From the NCBI GenBank assembly GCA_944989445.1, contig CALYLW010001210.1, positions 62,001 through 126,000 on the forward strand: a stretch of 64,000 nt of DNA. Reading direction: 5' to 3'. Numbering within the stretch: position 1 is the stretch's first letter; every line of letters starts with the position of its first letter. Shown one piece after another: positions 54,801 to 63,479 of this stretch. The stretch comes from Ampullaceana balthica. Taxonomy: Eukaryota > Mollusca > Gastropoda > Lymnaeidae. The position numbers were made by a program, and so were the translations under genes. The notes under the pieces are model-generated. The model was given only the letters and a program-made list of their open reading frames with translations, was not told the origin of the DNA and made no database searches.

Positions 54801-57800
54801 AAATTAGCCGAGGGTGTGTTTGATTGTTCTTTTAAATAAAAAATGTATGGGGTGAAAAGATTTTAAGGAACGTACCAAGTTATGAAGGTAGGTTATCACT
54901 AACTCAGTTTCTTATAAAGAGCGTTACTTGAATGGATAAATCGTTAAAAACATTTAGTAGATTGGACTTATACTAACCCAGGACTCAAAATGTTATTGAT
55001 ATTATTCATATGTGTTTTGTATTTTGGAAATACTGCGGTGGGGTAAAAGTAGATGGGATATATCTCCAGCCTCCTTAAGTACGTGGAGGTTGTCTATATT
55101 TGTCCGATAATTGTTCGACAATGTCATTACATTCAAAATAACATGAGAGATTATGCGTCCCAAAAGTTTAAGTTAACACATCCCCCCTCCCCATCTACCC
55201 ATAGATTGCAGGAATTGTGCTGGTAGTCAGGCCTGTGCACGTGACGACGGCGCTTGTCTGGAAGGTTGTGTTGCCGGGTTCAAGGGTCACACGTGTGAGG
55301 AAAGTGAGTAGCTGGATAGTCCAAACATTAACTCTATCCGGATTTTTTTTTGTGTGGTTATTAAACATTAAATATCTATTCTAAACTAGTGTATTACCCG
55401 TCAAAAATAACGAAAGTTTTCAAAATAAATACATTTCAGCTGAAATCTATTTATTTTGAAAAAATACACATCATAATAAAAATTAATGCAATGCAGAACT
55501 TTTATTTATTTTATTTATTTTTATTTTATTCATTTATTTTCATATTGCACAATATTATGTGGAACGTTCGAAAAGAGTTATTTTTGGTGCAGTAATTTGG
55601 TGCGCTGCTTTCTAAAATTAGTAGCGTAACGGACAGACAGACGGGACAGACAGACGTGACATACATTACAAATTATGTATGTTGATTATGTTGGTATATA
55701 ATTCACCGAAACGAGTATGTGCAAACAAGCATGACGAATGACCCTCGCTGGGGTCGACCAATGTCTCGAGACCAACAATGGTTCTTGCGTTCACTTGCGC
55801 TGCTCCTTCACAGAACAACATGTGATTCCTAGTTTTTAATATTTTCAAATACATGTATACGTGGGTAAAGAATACATTTGTTTTCATTAGTAGCCTACTG
55901 TAATTAAATTATTGAATTTTTGAGATTATTTTATTTATCTCTATGTATCTTGTTAATTTTTGAAATAGAGAGTCGTGGTGCGTATTATATTGAATGACCT
56001 TTTTAATACTTTCCTGTTGCGCGATTCGGTGCGTATTATATTGACGATACTATTTTAAAATATATTCCCGATCAGTGCGCATTATATTAAACATGTTTTA
56101 CGAGACATAACTAAAAATTTTGATTGTCGTGCGCTGCGTATAATAATGAACATTCTTTTAGTGATGTCTTGTATATTAAGGATTTATAATCAAAAAATTT
56201 GTTTTTACGTTTTTTTTAATTACAAACTCCATTTCACAACATGTCAACGAAATTGTCACTTTTATTTGCAGATTTTATCATAATGCCATCATCACATGGT
56301 TGTTATCTAACAAATTGTATTTAAACATTTATTCAAATTTAAAGCTTTCCAGAAATGAACAAAAAATATTTGTAGAAATATTAAAACTTTTGAATATCGT
56401 ATACCAGTTATGGCGAACCTTTTGGGGGTCGCGTGCCCAGAAATTCAACCGAAACACAATTATTTATAGCAAAGTGCCAACACTGCAATGAAACCCCGAA
56501 GATTGGGGTTTGACTTAGCTGGCTTAACTAAAAAAAAACATTATTTTTGTCGGGTGCCGGCTGATGAGGCTCTGCGTGCCAACTGTGGCACGCGTGCCAC
56601 AGGTTCGCCATCACTGTCCTATACTGCACTATGGAATTAAATAAGTACAGCAAGATCTGCGCAATTGAGCACAGCCTTACACCTATTCAAGGGAAGTGGG
56701 GTTGGGCGCCCCTGGTGCTTATAAAATCTTGTTTACTTTCTCAGAATGCACGAACTGCGGAGGAAATCAAACATGTGACAGAACTACAGGAACGTGTCAA
56801 TCTGGCTGTATCCCTGGGTTCAAGGGTGTCTCATGTGATAAAGGTGCGGGCAAGAATTCAATGTGTTAACTTAATCAAACAGGCTTATGATATGAGCGTT
56901 ACAGGGCCGTGTATGCCCGGGAAATGCAGGGACGTGAATGCCATGGAAATGCAGGGTCGTGAATGCCCGGGAAATGCAGGGCCGTAAATGCCCGGGAAAT
57001 GCAGGGCCGTAAATGCCCAGGAAATGCAGGGCCGTGTATGCCCGGGAAATGCAGGGCCGTGTATGCCCGGGAAATACAGGGCCGTGTATGCCCGGGAAAT
57101 GCGAGGCTGTGAATACCCGGTAAATGCAGTACCGTGAATTCCCGGGAAAATACAGGGCCGTGTATGCCCGGGAAAAGCAGTACCGCGAATGCCTGGGAAA
57201 TGCAGGACCGCGAATGCCCGGGAAATGCAGGGCCGTATATGCCCGGGAAATGCAGGGTCGTGTATGCCCGGGAAATGCAGGGCCATGTATGCCCGGGAAA
57301 AGCAGTGCCGTGAATGCCCGGGAAAATCATTGCGGTTTATGCCCGGGAAAAGCATGCCGTTGGCAAGGACTAAAACCCATGCTTCTAAATATAAATATAT
57401 TATGTATATAGAATTAGTATATAGAAAAGGTCCGGTCCCGGAGCAGAGAAGCATGCGTAGAATTCCTCACTAGTAGTCTTTTGGATACACAATGTGAACA
57501 AATAAAAAGTTAATTTGATCACCGTTTGTATTTGAATGATACCATTTGGACAGGAATGGCAGTTATTTTTCTATGTTAAATCACTATTAAGGTCTTATCT
57601 AAAGTAGAACTTGTCGTCCACTGATGTGGTTAGTCGATGCTGCTTCCCAGCACTTTCTTTTTTTCAGTCCGGAGAAAGGCCGCTAGGGATTCAGTTAGAT
57701 GAATTTAAAAATTAATGGTGTTTTTAAATCCTTTATATAAACTCGTGGTGTCTGCTTGCGCCCTTGATTGCTTGCTTGCTTGCTTGTCGCCAAAACTTTG

Positions 57801-60800
57801 GATCAATTTTTAACCCACTTCCTCGTAAGGCTAGCGAGCTGAAATTTTGCAGGCAGTTTTGTACCGATGATAAAAACAATGTATCAAAATTTCAGATCGA
57901 TCGTAATTGAATAATTGATTTTTTAGGTTGTTTTATTTATTCCTATTTCTCATGTTATTTTTTGAGATAGAGTGTAAGGGTGCGCATTATATTGAACAAC
58001 CTTTCTGTCGCGCAATAAGGTGCGTATTTTACTGACAACACTTTATATAAACATATTCCTGATCGGTGCGCATTATATTAAACATGTTTTACGACACAAC
58101 TACAATTTTGTATTTTTGGATGGTCTTGCGATGCGTATTATAATGAACATTCTTTTAGTTACGTCTCATACATAAAGGATTTATAGTCAAAAACTTTGTT
58201 TTTTACGTTTTTTTAAATTAAATTCTTTATATTAACTCGTGGTGTCTGCTTGCGCCCTTGATTGCTTGCTTGCTTGTCGCCAAAACTTTTGATCAATTTT
58301 TAACCCACTTGCTCGTAGGTTAGCGAGCTGCAATTTTGCAGGCAGTTTTGTACCAATAATAAAAACAATGTATCAAAATTTCAGATCGATCGCAGGTACC
58401 GTAATTAAATTATTTATTTTTTAGATTATTTTATTTATTCCTATGTATCATGCTATTTTTTGAGATAGAGCGTTGCGGTGCGAATTATATTGAACAACCT
58501 TTCTGTCGCGCAATAAGGTGCGCATTTTATTGACAACAATTTTTATAAACATATTCCTGATCGGTGCGCATTACATTAAACATGTTTTACGACACAACTG
58601 CAAGTTTGTATTTTTTGATGGTCTTGCGCTGCGTATTATAATGAACATTCTTTTAGTTACGTCTCCTACATAAAGGATTTATAGTCAAAAACTTGTTTTT
58701 TTACGGGTTTTTTAAAATATTTTTTTAATTTACATAATTTTTCATAGATCACAAAAATTAAAAGGATTTATTTAATAAAATGTGGACAAACACATATATA
58801 TATATTTATATATATCCTTGGATTTTAGCCAACCTTTAAGTGTGTTCTAGGACGAATTATCGGACTACTTTGCTACTTTGAGCGATGAACAACTAGAATA
58901 TTATTTTTTTAAAGCAATAATTATTCATGGAAAAGATTTCGTCATGAAATATTACTACACTAAGTATTATTTCTGCCCACGTTTATGTGAATTTTAAATT
59001 CAATTAATGTCCCATAGTAACAAAAGAAATATTTTTTGAAGTCATGTTTAAATATTTTCAACTGGAACTTTCACCCCCAACAAATTATTTTCAATTTTTG
59101 CAAGTTAAATTAAATATAACTACAACCAACTTCCTCTCTAATTAAAACACACCAAAAAATTAAAGCGTGCGCCAACTGTGCTGGGAATGGTCAGTGTGAG
59201 TCTTTGCAAGGCACGTGCCTCAACGGATGCAAGCAGGGCTACAGTGGCCACGACTGTGAAACGGGTGAGATTTCCTATTTCTTTACTTTTAGACAAATGG
59301 ATGAAAGCGCTCATGAGGTTTTAGTAGAATTATTGGACCAGTTGCCGAGTTGAATTGAATTGAAGGGCCAATCGAGGCAGAGAGAAAGAGAGACTTAGGG
59401 AAGAGGGCAGATTATCCAACATAAGGTATTGTCACATGTCACGCATGACTCTCCCTTCATTTTGAATTCTGACCAGCATTTCAACGACGCAAAGTAATAA
59501 CCGGGGCACGAAAATATACACTATTCACCCACGTCATAAAATAAGCGGTTATATCCTAGGACTAATCTGACAACTTATACCGTTTGTAAGCCGTTTGTAA
59601 GGAAAATTCAAATAACAGTTGAGCCTTTGCTAAAGCAGACGTACCATAAGAAACACAGCATTAATATACATAGTATTAGAATCATGAGCGGCCTTTGGGG
59701 GTGGCAGCTGGGGCAATGCCCCCAGGCCCCGCGCTTAGGGGGGGGCCCGCGTTTCAGACTTGAGAATATTTCGCTGAGGTCAACGATGTCTCAAGATAGG
59801 CTCTGCGGTCTGGCAGTTCTTTCGATAGAAAAGGACATTGCTCCCGCTTCGGACTACAAAGACCTCATCAATGAATTTTCTACAAATAAGGCGAGAAAAG
59901 TGGACTTTCTTCTATGAGAATGGTAAGGGACTCTGTATAACTGCAGCCGACATAAAAAAATATCATTGAACTTGACAGTTGAAAACAAGCTGCATACCTG
60001 TCATTAATTAGCGTATGTAAATTATAAAGTGATTCGCTGATGTGATGGACCAAGATATATGAGAATGTCATCCTGCATGTCGAAGTACACTGCATGTAGT
60101 CATGTACACAATGCACTTGCAATTAGAAACATGCACTTGAAACATTGCCTTGTACAATAAATTTCATTTTAACGTTAAGTCGTTACGGTATTTGTCGAAA
60201 AGAAAACATTGTTCATAAAACGTGAACATAAATATATTTTAGTAAATAAAACAACCCCGTAAAAAAAGAGCCGGCAGATATTGCATTACTGAGTTTGCGC
60301 AAGAATCGATCTAATCAAGATATTATGACCTTTTGGGAATATTGGTAGTTCCGATCGTCACCAGTACTCTGAACCCGCGGGGTCATTGTTGCACCAGGCC
60401 TCGCGCGTACCTGATTAGAATATTTTAAAGAATCTGTATGTGTTTTGCCGATGTATTGATGTATTTAGAGTGTAATGCAAGAAAATATGAATTCTATTTT
60501 AAAATTTAAGCAACTTTCGCATGGTTTAATTAATAATTTTATTAACAATAGTATAGCACAATAATTTATATATGTATGCATTGGTATAACCATTGCTTTT
60601 TTTTTCACGTAACGCACCGGGAACGGCGTTCCCGCACCTTTTTTTCCACATAGTATTTTTTTTTCACTGCCTGGAATGCTTTTTCAGGTTGCGTTCCGGT
60701 ACCTTTTTCATGCATTCCGGTACCTTTGTTAAAGAAAAAAAAGCACTGGGTATCTCTGACCAAAAATTGCTCTAATGTTAACAAGCAATTTCTTTAAAAG

Positions 60801-61116
60801 AATAACTAATGATCATAAATCATTAAACTTTGATTTTAGAATTAATGGTTTTAAAAAATTTCGTTTAACGCAATAGCCTGTTTACCTTCAAGATTCACTT
60901 TTTTATTTTAAATCATAATTAACTTATATCGTTTTATTTATAGAACAATAGTTGTTTAATTCCGTCTGTACGGACGGGCTTTTTCTAGTAAGATCAAGCT
61001 ATTTGGTAGATCCCTTGCAGTTTGCGTGAACTGTGCGGGAAGTAACAACTGCAGCCGTGACGGGGAGTGCGTGAGCGGCTGTGTGGCTGGTTTCATGGGT
61101 TCCGACTGTTTGATTG
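39747..61116 (+). CDS. Gene B: paralogue of gene A, 3' end outside the window
   Basis: The exons are 39747-39816, 40987-41121, 42385-42546, 43500-43685, 47630-47824, 48415-48708, 49614-49739, 52156-52257, 52598-52696, 55205-55303, 56745-56843, 59166-59264 and 61021-61116. They total 1762 nt, 587 residues and phase 1 at the last donor. The order equals gene A: signal peptide, EGF-like module, two galactose-binding-like domains over four exons, Cys-rich module, then six EGF modules. No membrane exon is in the window, so the gene should continue right. Sequence identity to gene A is low outside the Cys and FTP landmarks, so this is an old duplication. A possible extra 54-nt exon is at 51631-51684. 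Confidence 0.83.
39887..40280 (+). mobile_element. Intact 394-bp MITE, GGGGCCGTCC family
   Basis: The left end GGGGCCGTCCATAAATGACG and right end ACATTTATGGACGGCCCC. Inside are GACGTCA motifs and long G- and C-runs. It lies in intron 1 of gene B. No clear target duplication. Confidence 0.82.
40987..41121 (+). CDS. Gene B exon 2: N-terminal EGF-like module
   Basis: 135 nt, acceptor TTTAACTCAG, donor GTGAGG. Reads AAGWFGPGCKFLCHC and ends CVKPYFGWACQY, like gene A exon 2. Confidence 0.9.
41122..41711 (+). other. Intron 2, first part: nothing recognised
   Basis: AT-rich, no exon or bounded repeat. Confidence 0.4.
41712..42047 (+). repeat. 16-bp minisatellite, about 21 copies
   Basis: Unit GGGACATACACACTTA, almost perfectly repeated with single-base variants (one CACACATA, one CACACGTA). 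It lies in the intron before gene B exon 3. Confidence 0.96.
42385..42546 (+). CDS. Gene B exon 3: first half of domain 1
   Basis: 162 nt, acceptor TTGGTTCAG, donor GTGAGT. Reads SRYLTDHNDTTC and FTFARLVFDS, parallel to gene A exon 3 but ten codons shorter. Confidence 0.87.
42547..43499 (+). other. Intron 3: nothing recognised
   Basis: AT-rich with runs of CACAC near 42720-42780. Confidence 0.4.
43500..43685 (+). CDS. Gene B exon 4: second half of domain 1
   Basis: 186 nt, acceptor TTTTTTCTTTAAG, donor GTGAGC. Reads ERTIDIYC and ends ANICSVYISR. A hAT element starts 31 bases after the donor. Confidence 0.87.
43717..44978. mobile_element. Non-autonomous hAT element, TAGGGGTCTACCG ends
   Basis: Perfect 13-bp inverted ends TAGGGGTCTACCG, flanked by a perfect 8-bp duplication GATGTGAG (43709-43716 and 44979-44986). 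The inside is full of ATATCGGTA motifs and has about three tandem copies of a roughly 120-bp unit at 44510-44930 (AATTACGAGTGATAAATTTA, ATGACGTCATCAAATATGAC). There is no transposase. Confidence 0.9.
45520..47390 (+). mobile_element. GGGGCCGTCC MITE split by other insertions
   Basis: The left end GGGGCCATCCATAAATGACG and right end TGACGTCATTTATGGACGGC then CCC. Between about 45690 and 47140 lies foreign DNA, including the small MITE at 46277. TTA flanks both ends and may be the target duplication. Confidence 0.7.
46277..46463 (+). mobile_element. Intact 187-bp hAT MITE, GTGCTTCTCAAA family
   Basis: The left end CAGTGCTTCTCAAAGTGG and right end AAGTTTGAGAAGCACTG are inverted for 14 bases and flanked by a perfect 8-bp duplication TTCTAGAT (46269-46276 and 46464-46471). 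Confidence 0.92.
47630..47824 (+). CDS. Gene B exon 5: first half of fucolectin-like domain 2
   Basis: 195 nt, acceptor CTACCTTCAG. Reads GRNVALRRTTSC, GHGVDGDTSQ and SWNVTFESAFVISGVKLLLL. The phase and the alignment with gene A both put the end at AAAG before GCCAGT, a GC-type donor. The nearest GT (47828) would break the frame with the next exon. Confidence 0.72.
47825..48414 (+). other. Intron 5 of gene B
   Basis: Contains a (CAT)n stretch at 48091-48102 beside a decayed repeat, probably a LINE tail. Nothing else recognised. Confidence 0.4.
48415..48708 (+). CDS. Gene B exon 6: second half of domain 2 with internal coding repeat
   Basis: 294 nt, acceptor TTATTTGCAG, donor GTACGT. It opens ELIRNPLRLQAKFKLRAIGD, then has five copies of a seven-residue repeat (LIETNIS or LIETNIT), and closes RERLLTICELEAYGG, the FTP end strand. 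The repeat falls where gene A has the NGLLTTVPVQRT segment. Confidence 0.87.
48478..48592 (+). repeat. 21-bp coding minisatellite, about five copies
   Basis: Unit CCCTCATTGAGACCAACATT plus one base. Copies differ at the base that turns ATTTCC into ATTACC or AATACC. Being 21 bp it keeps the frame whatever the copy number. Confidence 0.95.
48929..49526. mobile_element. MITE with CCGTATATACTC ends and TA target site
   Basis: The left end CCGTATATACTCATTC and right end GTGTATTTACGG lie between TA dinucleotides. GGTCGGCTTATGAGCGG blocks are at both halves. Related to 28254-28466. Confidence 0.68.
49614..49739 (+). CDS. Gene B exon 7: Cys-rich linker module
   Basis: 126 nt, acceptor AATTTACATTCAG, donor GTAAGT. 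Reads DCPSSYFGLDCMRLC and ends STNCWE. Confidence 0.87.
50128..50781 (-). mobile_element. 5'-truncated LINE, same family as 18729-19120
   Basis: The minus strand reads MTEGHRARGGPRKRYKDALK, TALKAFDISHNVWKAAASNR and HWRSMIRNGA, then QARKDR and a Cys/His piece (CGHQFRARIWLISHQ), the C-terminal end of a non-LTR reverse transcriptase. It ends CGTCGACTACAACGGACGAG and CAACAACA. Confidence 0.82.
50788..51330 (-). repeat. GC-rich retroelement 3' segment with (ATC)n tail
   Basis: On the minus strand a GC-rich block ends in TCATCATCATCATTGA directly before the LINE above. Tail and adjacency suggest the 3' end of another truncated LINE or a SINE. The reading KTVFGYLRAGSSMGQRQDA and similar pieces do not identify it. 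Confidence 0.45.
51631..51684 (+). CDS. Possible extra 54-nt exon of gene B
   Basis: A long T-tract and ACCAAAG acceptor precede 54 nt that are open in phase 1 and followed by GTGAGT. The peptide AAHGLDKELKLTRQSREA has no cysteine and no counterpart in gene A. Its phase (1-1) would not disturb the protein. It could be chance. Confidence 0.25.
51685..52155 (+). other. Intron before EGF module 1 of gene B
   Basis: AT-rich. A 70-codon open frame at 51789 has no features of an exon. Confidence 0.35.
52156..52257 (+). CDS. Gene B exon 8: EGF module 1
   Basis: 102 nt, acceptor TTCTCTTAACGCAG, donor GTATGA. Reads DTCSHCKDKIC then GFTGIKC. Confidence 0.86.
52598..52696 (+). CDS. Gene B exon 9: EGF module 2
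   Basis: 99 nt, acceptor CTTGCTCACAG, donor GTGAGT. Reads ACTNCQGSGAC then GYRGDVC. A minisatellite begins at the donor. Confidence 0.87.
52700..53365 (+). repeat. 25-bp minisatellite, block 1, about 26 copies
   Basis: The dominant unit contains GGTCATACTTAACCCGTGTG plus TGTTT, with a TGTCTTC variant. The first copies (GGTCGTAATTTATCTGTAGG) start four bases after the exon 9 end, overlapping the donor. Confidence 0.95.
53366..54720 (+). repeat. 25-bp minisatellite, block 2, about 54 copies
   Basis: The unit contains GTAGGTGTTGGGTCGTACTT plus TACCT, alternating with a TACGTTACTT variant. It is related to block 1 base for base, so both arose from one ancestor and were homogenised separately. 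A higher-order pattern of five to eight units is visible where GAGTCGTACGTTACTT recurs. Confidence 0.95.
54721..55204 (+). other. Decayed array end and unique intron DNA
   Basis: Degenerate copies of the 25-bp unit fade out by about 54830, then AT-rich intron follows to the next acceptor. Confidence 0.5.
55205..55303 (+). CDS. Gene B exon 10: EGF module 3
   Basis: 99 nt, acceptor CATCTACCCATAG, donor GTGAGT. Reads DCRNCAGSQAC then GFKGHTC. Confidence 0.87.
55388..55690 (+). repeat. Dispersed repeat S, copy 3
   Basis: ACCCGTCAAAAATAACG at the start, TTTCAGCTGAAATCTATTTA inside, GGACAGACAGACGGGACAG near the end, as in the copies at 8011 and 10552. Confidence 0.6.
55900..56215 (+). repeat. Repeat R, 5'-truncated copy
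   Basis: Carries the GTGCGTATTATATTGA and ATTAAACATGTTTTACGAGA blocks and ends AAGGATTTATAATC with TTTGTTTTTACG. Confidence 0.7.
56405..56616. mobile_element. 212-bp hAT MITE
   Basis: The left end CAGTTATGGCGAACC and right end GGTTCGCCATCACTG. Flanks TCGTATAC (56397-56404) and TCCTATAC (56617-56624) match at seven of eight positions. GGGGGTCGCGTGCCC and GGCACGCGTGCCACA blocks lie inside. Confidence 0.87.
56745..56843 (+). CDS. Gene B exon 11: EGF module 4
   Basis: 99 nt, acceptor TTACTTTCTCAG, donor GTGCGG. Reads ECTNCGGNQTC then GFKGVSC. Confidence 0.87.
56903..57355 (+). repeat. 25-bp minisatellite, about 18 copies
   Basis: The unit contains GGGCCGTGTATGCCCGGGAA plus ATGCA. It starts about 60 bases after the exon 11 donor. 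It is GC-rich and has the inverted core CCCGGG in each copy. The long open frames on both strands here come only from the repeat. Confidence 0.95.
57722..58212 (+). repeat. Repeat R, tandem pair, first copy
   Basis: It starts AAATCCTTTATATAAACTCG with a TTGC tract and ends GGATTTATAGTCAAAAACTT then TTTTTACG. Confidence 0.8.
58217..58712 (+). repeat. Repeat R, tandem pair, second copy
   Basis: It starts AAATTCTTTATATTAACTCG a few bases after the first copy and ends AAAAACTTGTTTTTTTACGG. Confidence 0.8.
59166..59264 (+). CDS. Gene B exon 12: EGF module 5
   Basis: 99 nt, acceptor ACCAAAAAATTAAAG (weak pyrimidine tract), donor GTGAGA. Reads ACANCAGNGQC then GYSGHDC. Confidence 0.85.
59690..59917 (+). 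pseudogene. hAT transposase C-terminal fragment
   Basis: After a GC-rich segment the frame reads SQDRLCGLAVLSIEKDIA, DYKDLINEFSTNKARKVDFL and stops. This is the dimerisation tail of hAT transposases, the same part as the relic at 1500-1680. No other part is present. Confidence 0.7.
59918..61020 (+). other. Intron 12 of gene B, second part
   Basis: A 20-base stump of repeat R (AACCCCGTAAAA at 60252) and GTTCCGGTACCTTT repeats near 60680-60730. Nothing else recognised. Confidence 0.4.
61021..61116 (+). CDS. Gene B exon 13: EGF module 6
   Basis: 96 nt, acceptor TCCCTTGCAG, donor GTGAGT. Reads VCVNCAGSNNC then GFMGSDC. The last exon found; the gene is open at this end. Confidence 0.87.
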
Positions 61117-61336
61117 GTGAGTAGAGCAGACGTTACGATTCAGTACACGGTGCTGGTGGGTCAGAGTGGCATGCCAATAGCAATAAATTTTTTTAAAATC
61201 ATTATTATCCTGATTTCTAAATACTTTTCCAAATGTATTTTAAGCATTTTTTAGCTGTGGTTTTTGCTTTTGCTTTTAAGAATCAGCTAAATTAATTAAT
61301 AATAAATTATGTATTGAAAAATAAATTAAACCAAAA

Positions 61337-61339
<3 letters not shown>

Positions 61340-61376
<37 letters not shown>
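61340..61376. repeat. (AT)n microsatellite
   Basis: Uninterrupted TA dinucleotides. Confidence 0.95.
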
Positions 61377-61379
<3 letters not shown>

Positions 61380-61431
61380 CCTTTAAAATTTCGATTACAT
61401 TCGACCGAATATCTTTAATAAAACGGAGATA

Positions 61432-62160
61432 CAGTCAAACCTCTCATAACGATTTTAATTCGTTCCAGAGACTTACTCGTTAAGCAAAAAACTCGTTATA
61501 CGAAACCATTTTTCCCATACAAATCAATTTAAAATACGATAATCCGATCCTTGCTAAAAAAGTAATTACATTTTTTTCAAAAAATGTTATAAACATTTAT
61601 TCAAATAAAATTACCTATGAATTATTAAAGAGTTAAACAACTAGAATACAATTTATATTTGAAACAAAAAACTTACACAAAAATATGAATTTATGACAAA
61701 TAATTATTCTTTTTTTAACTAGAAAACTGTCCAAAGACATTTGTTTTTGCCGACGCTTCAAAATTTGACGAAAATGTGTAGTAACCATTTCGTAGACATT
61801 CTTGACAATCCATTTAAAGCATCCATCTCCTAATTCTCCTTAATTGTTCTTGAGAATAGTACAGATCGTTGATGTTGGCTGATTGTAGTTGCGCGCTAGA
61901 TTACCCACCTTGTTAATGCTTTTCAATGGTTTTCCGTTTCATTTCAACAGTAATTTTTTTCTCTTTCTTGTAATTGTCTTCTTGTGTTTTTTACGAAGAC
62001 ATTTTAGCACAGGTTATGCACACTTTGCACATTAAAAAATTACGAATAATTTCTGAACACAAAATTTGTAAAAACGGTTGATCACACACGAAAACAATAC
62101 GCTAACAGAACCGAGTGCTTAACACAGAATAATACATTGGGCGGAAGTGCCGGTGTCACG
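61432..62160 (-). pseudogene. pogo/Tigger-like transposon remnant
   Basis: The left end is TA followed by CAGTCAAACCTCTCATAACG, with TCGTTATACGAAACC inside, typical of Tigger termini. On the minus strand from about 62010, with stops and shifts, it reads KITVEMKRKTIEKH and then ARNYNQPTSTICTIL, the N-terminal helix-turn-helix of pogo-type transposases. The catalytic part is absent and the other end is not found. Confidence 0.65.
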
Positions 62161-62275
62161 AAATAAAGTCTCCCCCAAAATAAAGTCTCCCCCCGGAGAG
62201 TTTATTTTAAAACAAAGTCGCCCCCGGAGACTTTGTTTTAAAATGAAGTCTCCGGGTTAAAATTAACCCTCCCCT
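62155..62275. repeat. Cluster of hairpins with GTCTCC/GGAGAC stems
   Basis: The first hairpin (62177-62208) pairs 14 bases around CCCC with one mismatch. The second (62209-62239) pairs AAAACAAAGTCGCC with GGAGACTTTGTTTT around CCC. The third is GGGTTAAAATTAACCC (62254-62269). Two direct copies of AAATAAAGTCTCCCCC precede them. Confidence 0.8.
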
Positions 62276-62279
62276 TAAT

Positions 62280-63165
62280 TATTGGAAATTATAAATAATT
62301 GTTTTATTAAACTTTATGACTTAAAACATAATTTGTATTTGTTCTACATTCATTTCTGTATGATTATTGGAAATTGAGCAATCTTAAGCTTTGTCAGGGG
62401 CGTAGCAATTTGCGGGCTAAGTGGGTGTATGCCCGTATAGACATATTTAGAGTTGGTTAATTGCCCAGAGTTATTTAAAAGAATATCAGACAAATGAACT
62501 GAAATACAAAGATGATGAAGTAATACGAGAACGTGACACCGATATTTCGGAACAAGAATTCACTCTTTACGTTTGTGGGTAGATCATGTGTTAAGGACCT
62601 AAACGAAATTACCGATTTCTATGTGTGCATTAAAATAATTAAAAACATTATTACTGTCTATTATCGGTAGCGTTTACTAAAGTTACTGGAGAAAATTTAA
62701 CAAATCAAATGTAGCCAAGGTTTTTAAATTTAGAAAATAAAGTAAAAAAACAGGTTACACGATTTAACAATCAGTGTCTTAGCTAGGGTTGGTGATAGCC
62801 ATTGCGTTAAATTCACAATATAACCCAGATCAAAGTGTTGTGAAGATCTGGGTTGAGATGAGGCGCTTAGTTAGCTTGAGATTCCCGTTTAGGTGTGCCG
62901 CTGAATTAGTTAGGCATAAGGTCAATGACCTTACGGAATGTTAGAATCCTGGAGACTTAAGGGGTAACACAGAGGTGGGCTTGTTTATTGATGAAATGCG
63001 ACAGGAAAACATGAAGCGTCATTTGTTGAGCGGTTTAAGACTAGCTATATGTCTTAGTAGATAGATTGCTTCAAGGTGGGCACGTATTGGCCATTTAAGT
63101 TGTCTATCGAGTCATAGTTAGCTGAGGTATGAAGAAGTCTGCTTAGGAAACCTTCACGTTCTAAG
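62280..63165. other. Presumed intron of gene B, nothing recognised
   Basis: No exon-like EGF or membrane segment and no bounded repeat. Confidence 0.4.
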
Positions 63166-63375
63166 CAACGGTGGTCAAACCGCGGTTCGCGAGCCGCATG
63201 CGGCTCTTCTGTGTTCACATTGCGGCTCGCGTGCAATTTATGAAAGATATATTAAAAGGATTACTGAAAGATTTCCAAGTCAGGTTTTATGACTCATAAT
63301 TCTTCAATGCAACTCTCAACAATTTTTATATATTTTAAAACGGCTCTCAATTACTAAGGGTCTGGTCACCTGTAG
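63166..63375. mobile_element. hAT-like MITE remnant
   Basis: The left end CAACGGTGGTCAAACCGCGG then GCGAGCCGCATGCGGCTC. A probable right end is GGTCTGGTCACCTG at 63359-63372. Flanks show no duplication. Confidence 0.45.
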
Positions 63376-63479
63376 TTTAATAAGTTATTATAATGTAATA
63401 ATCACGCAAAGGGAGGCATTAGGGAGTAATTTATATGAGTGTGTATGTGTGTATGTATTAATTTATGTATGTACGTATA

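Noticed and set aside
56885..57454. Open frames of 189 and 143 codons on the minus strand, and others on plus
   Set aside because: All are products of the 25-bp repeat, which stays open in several frames because it lacks stops.
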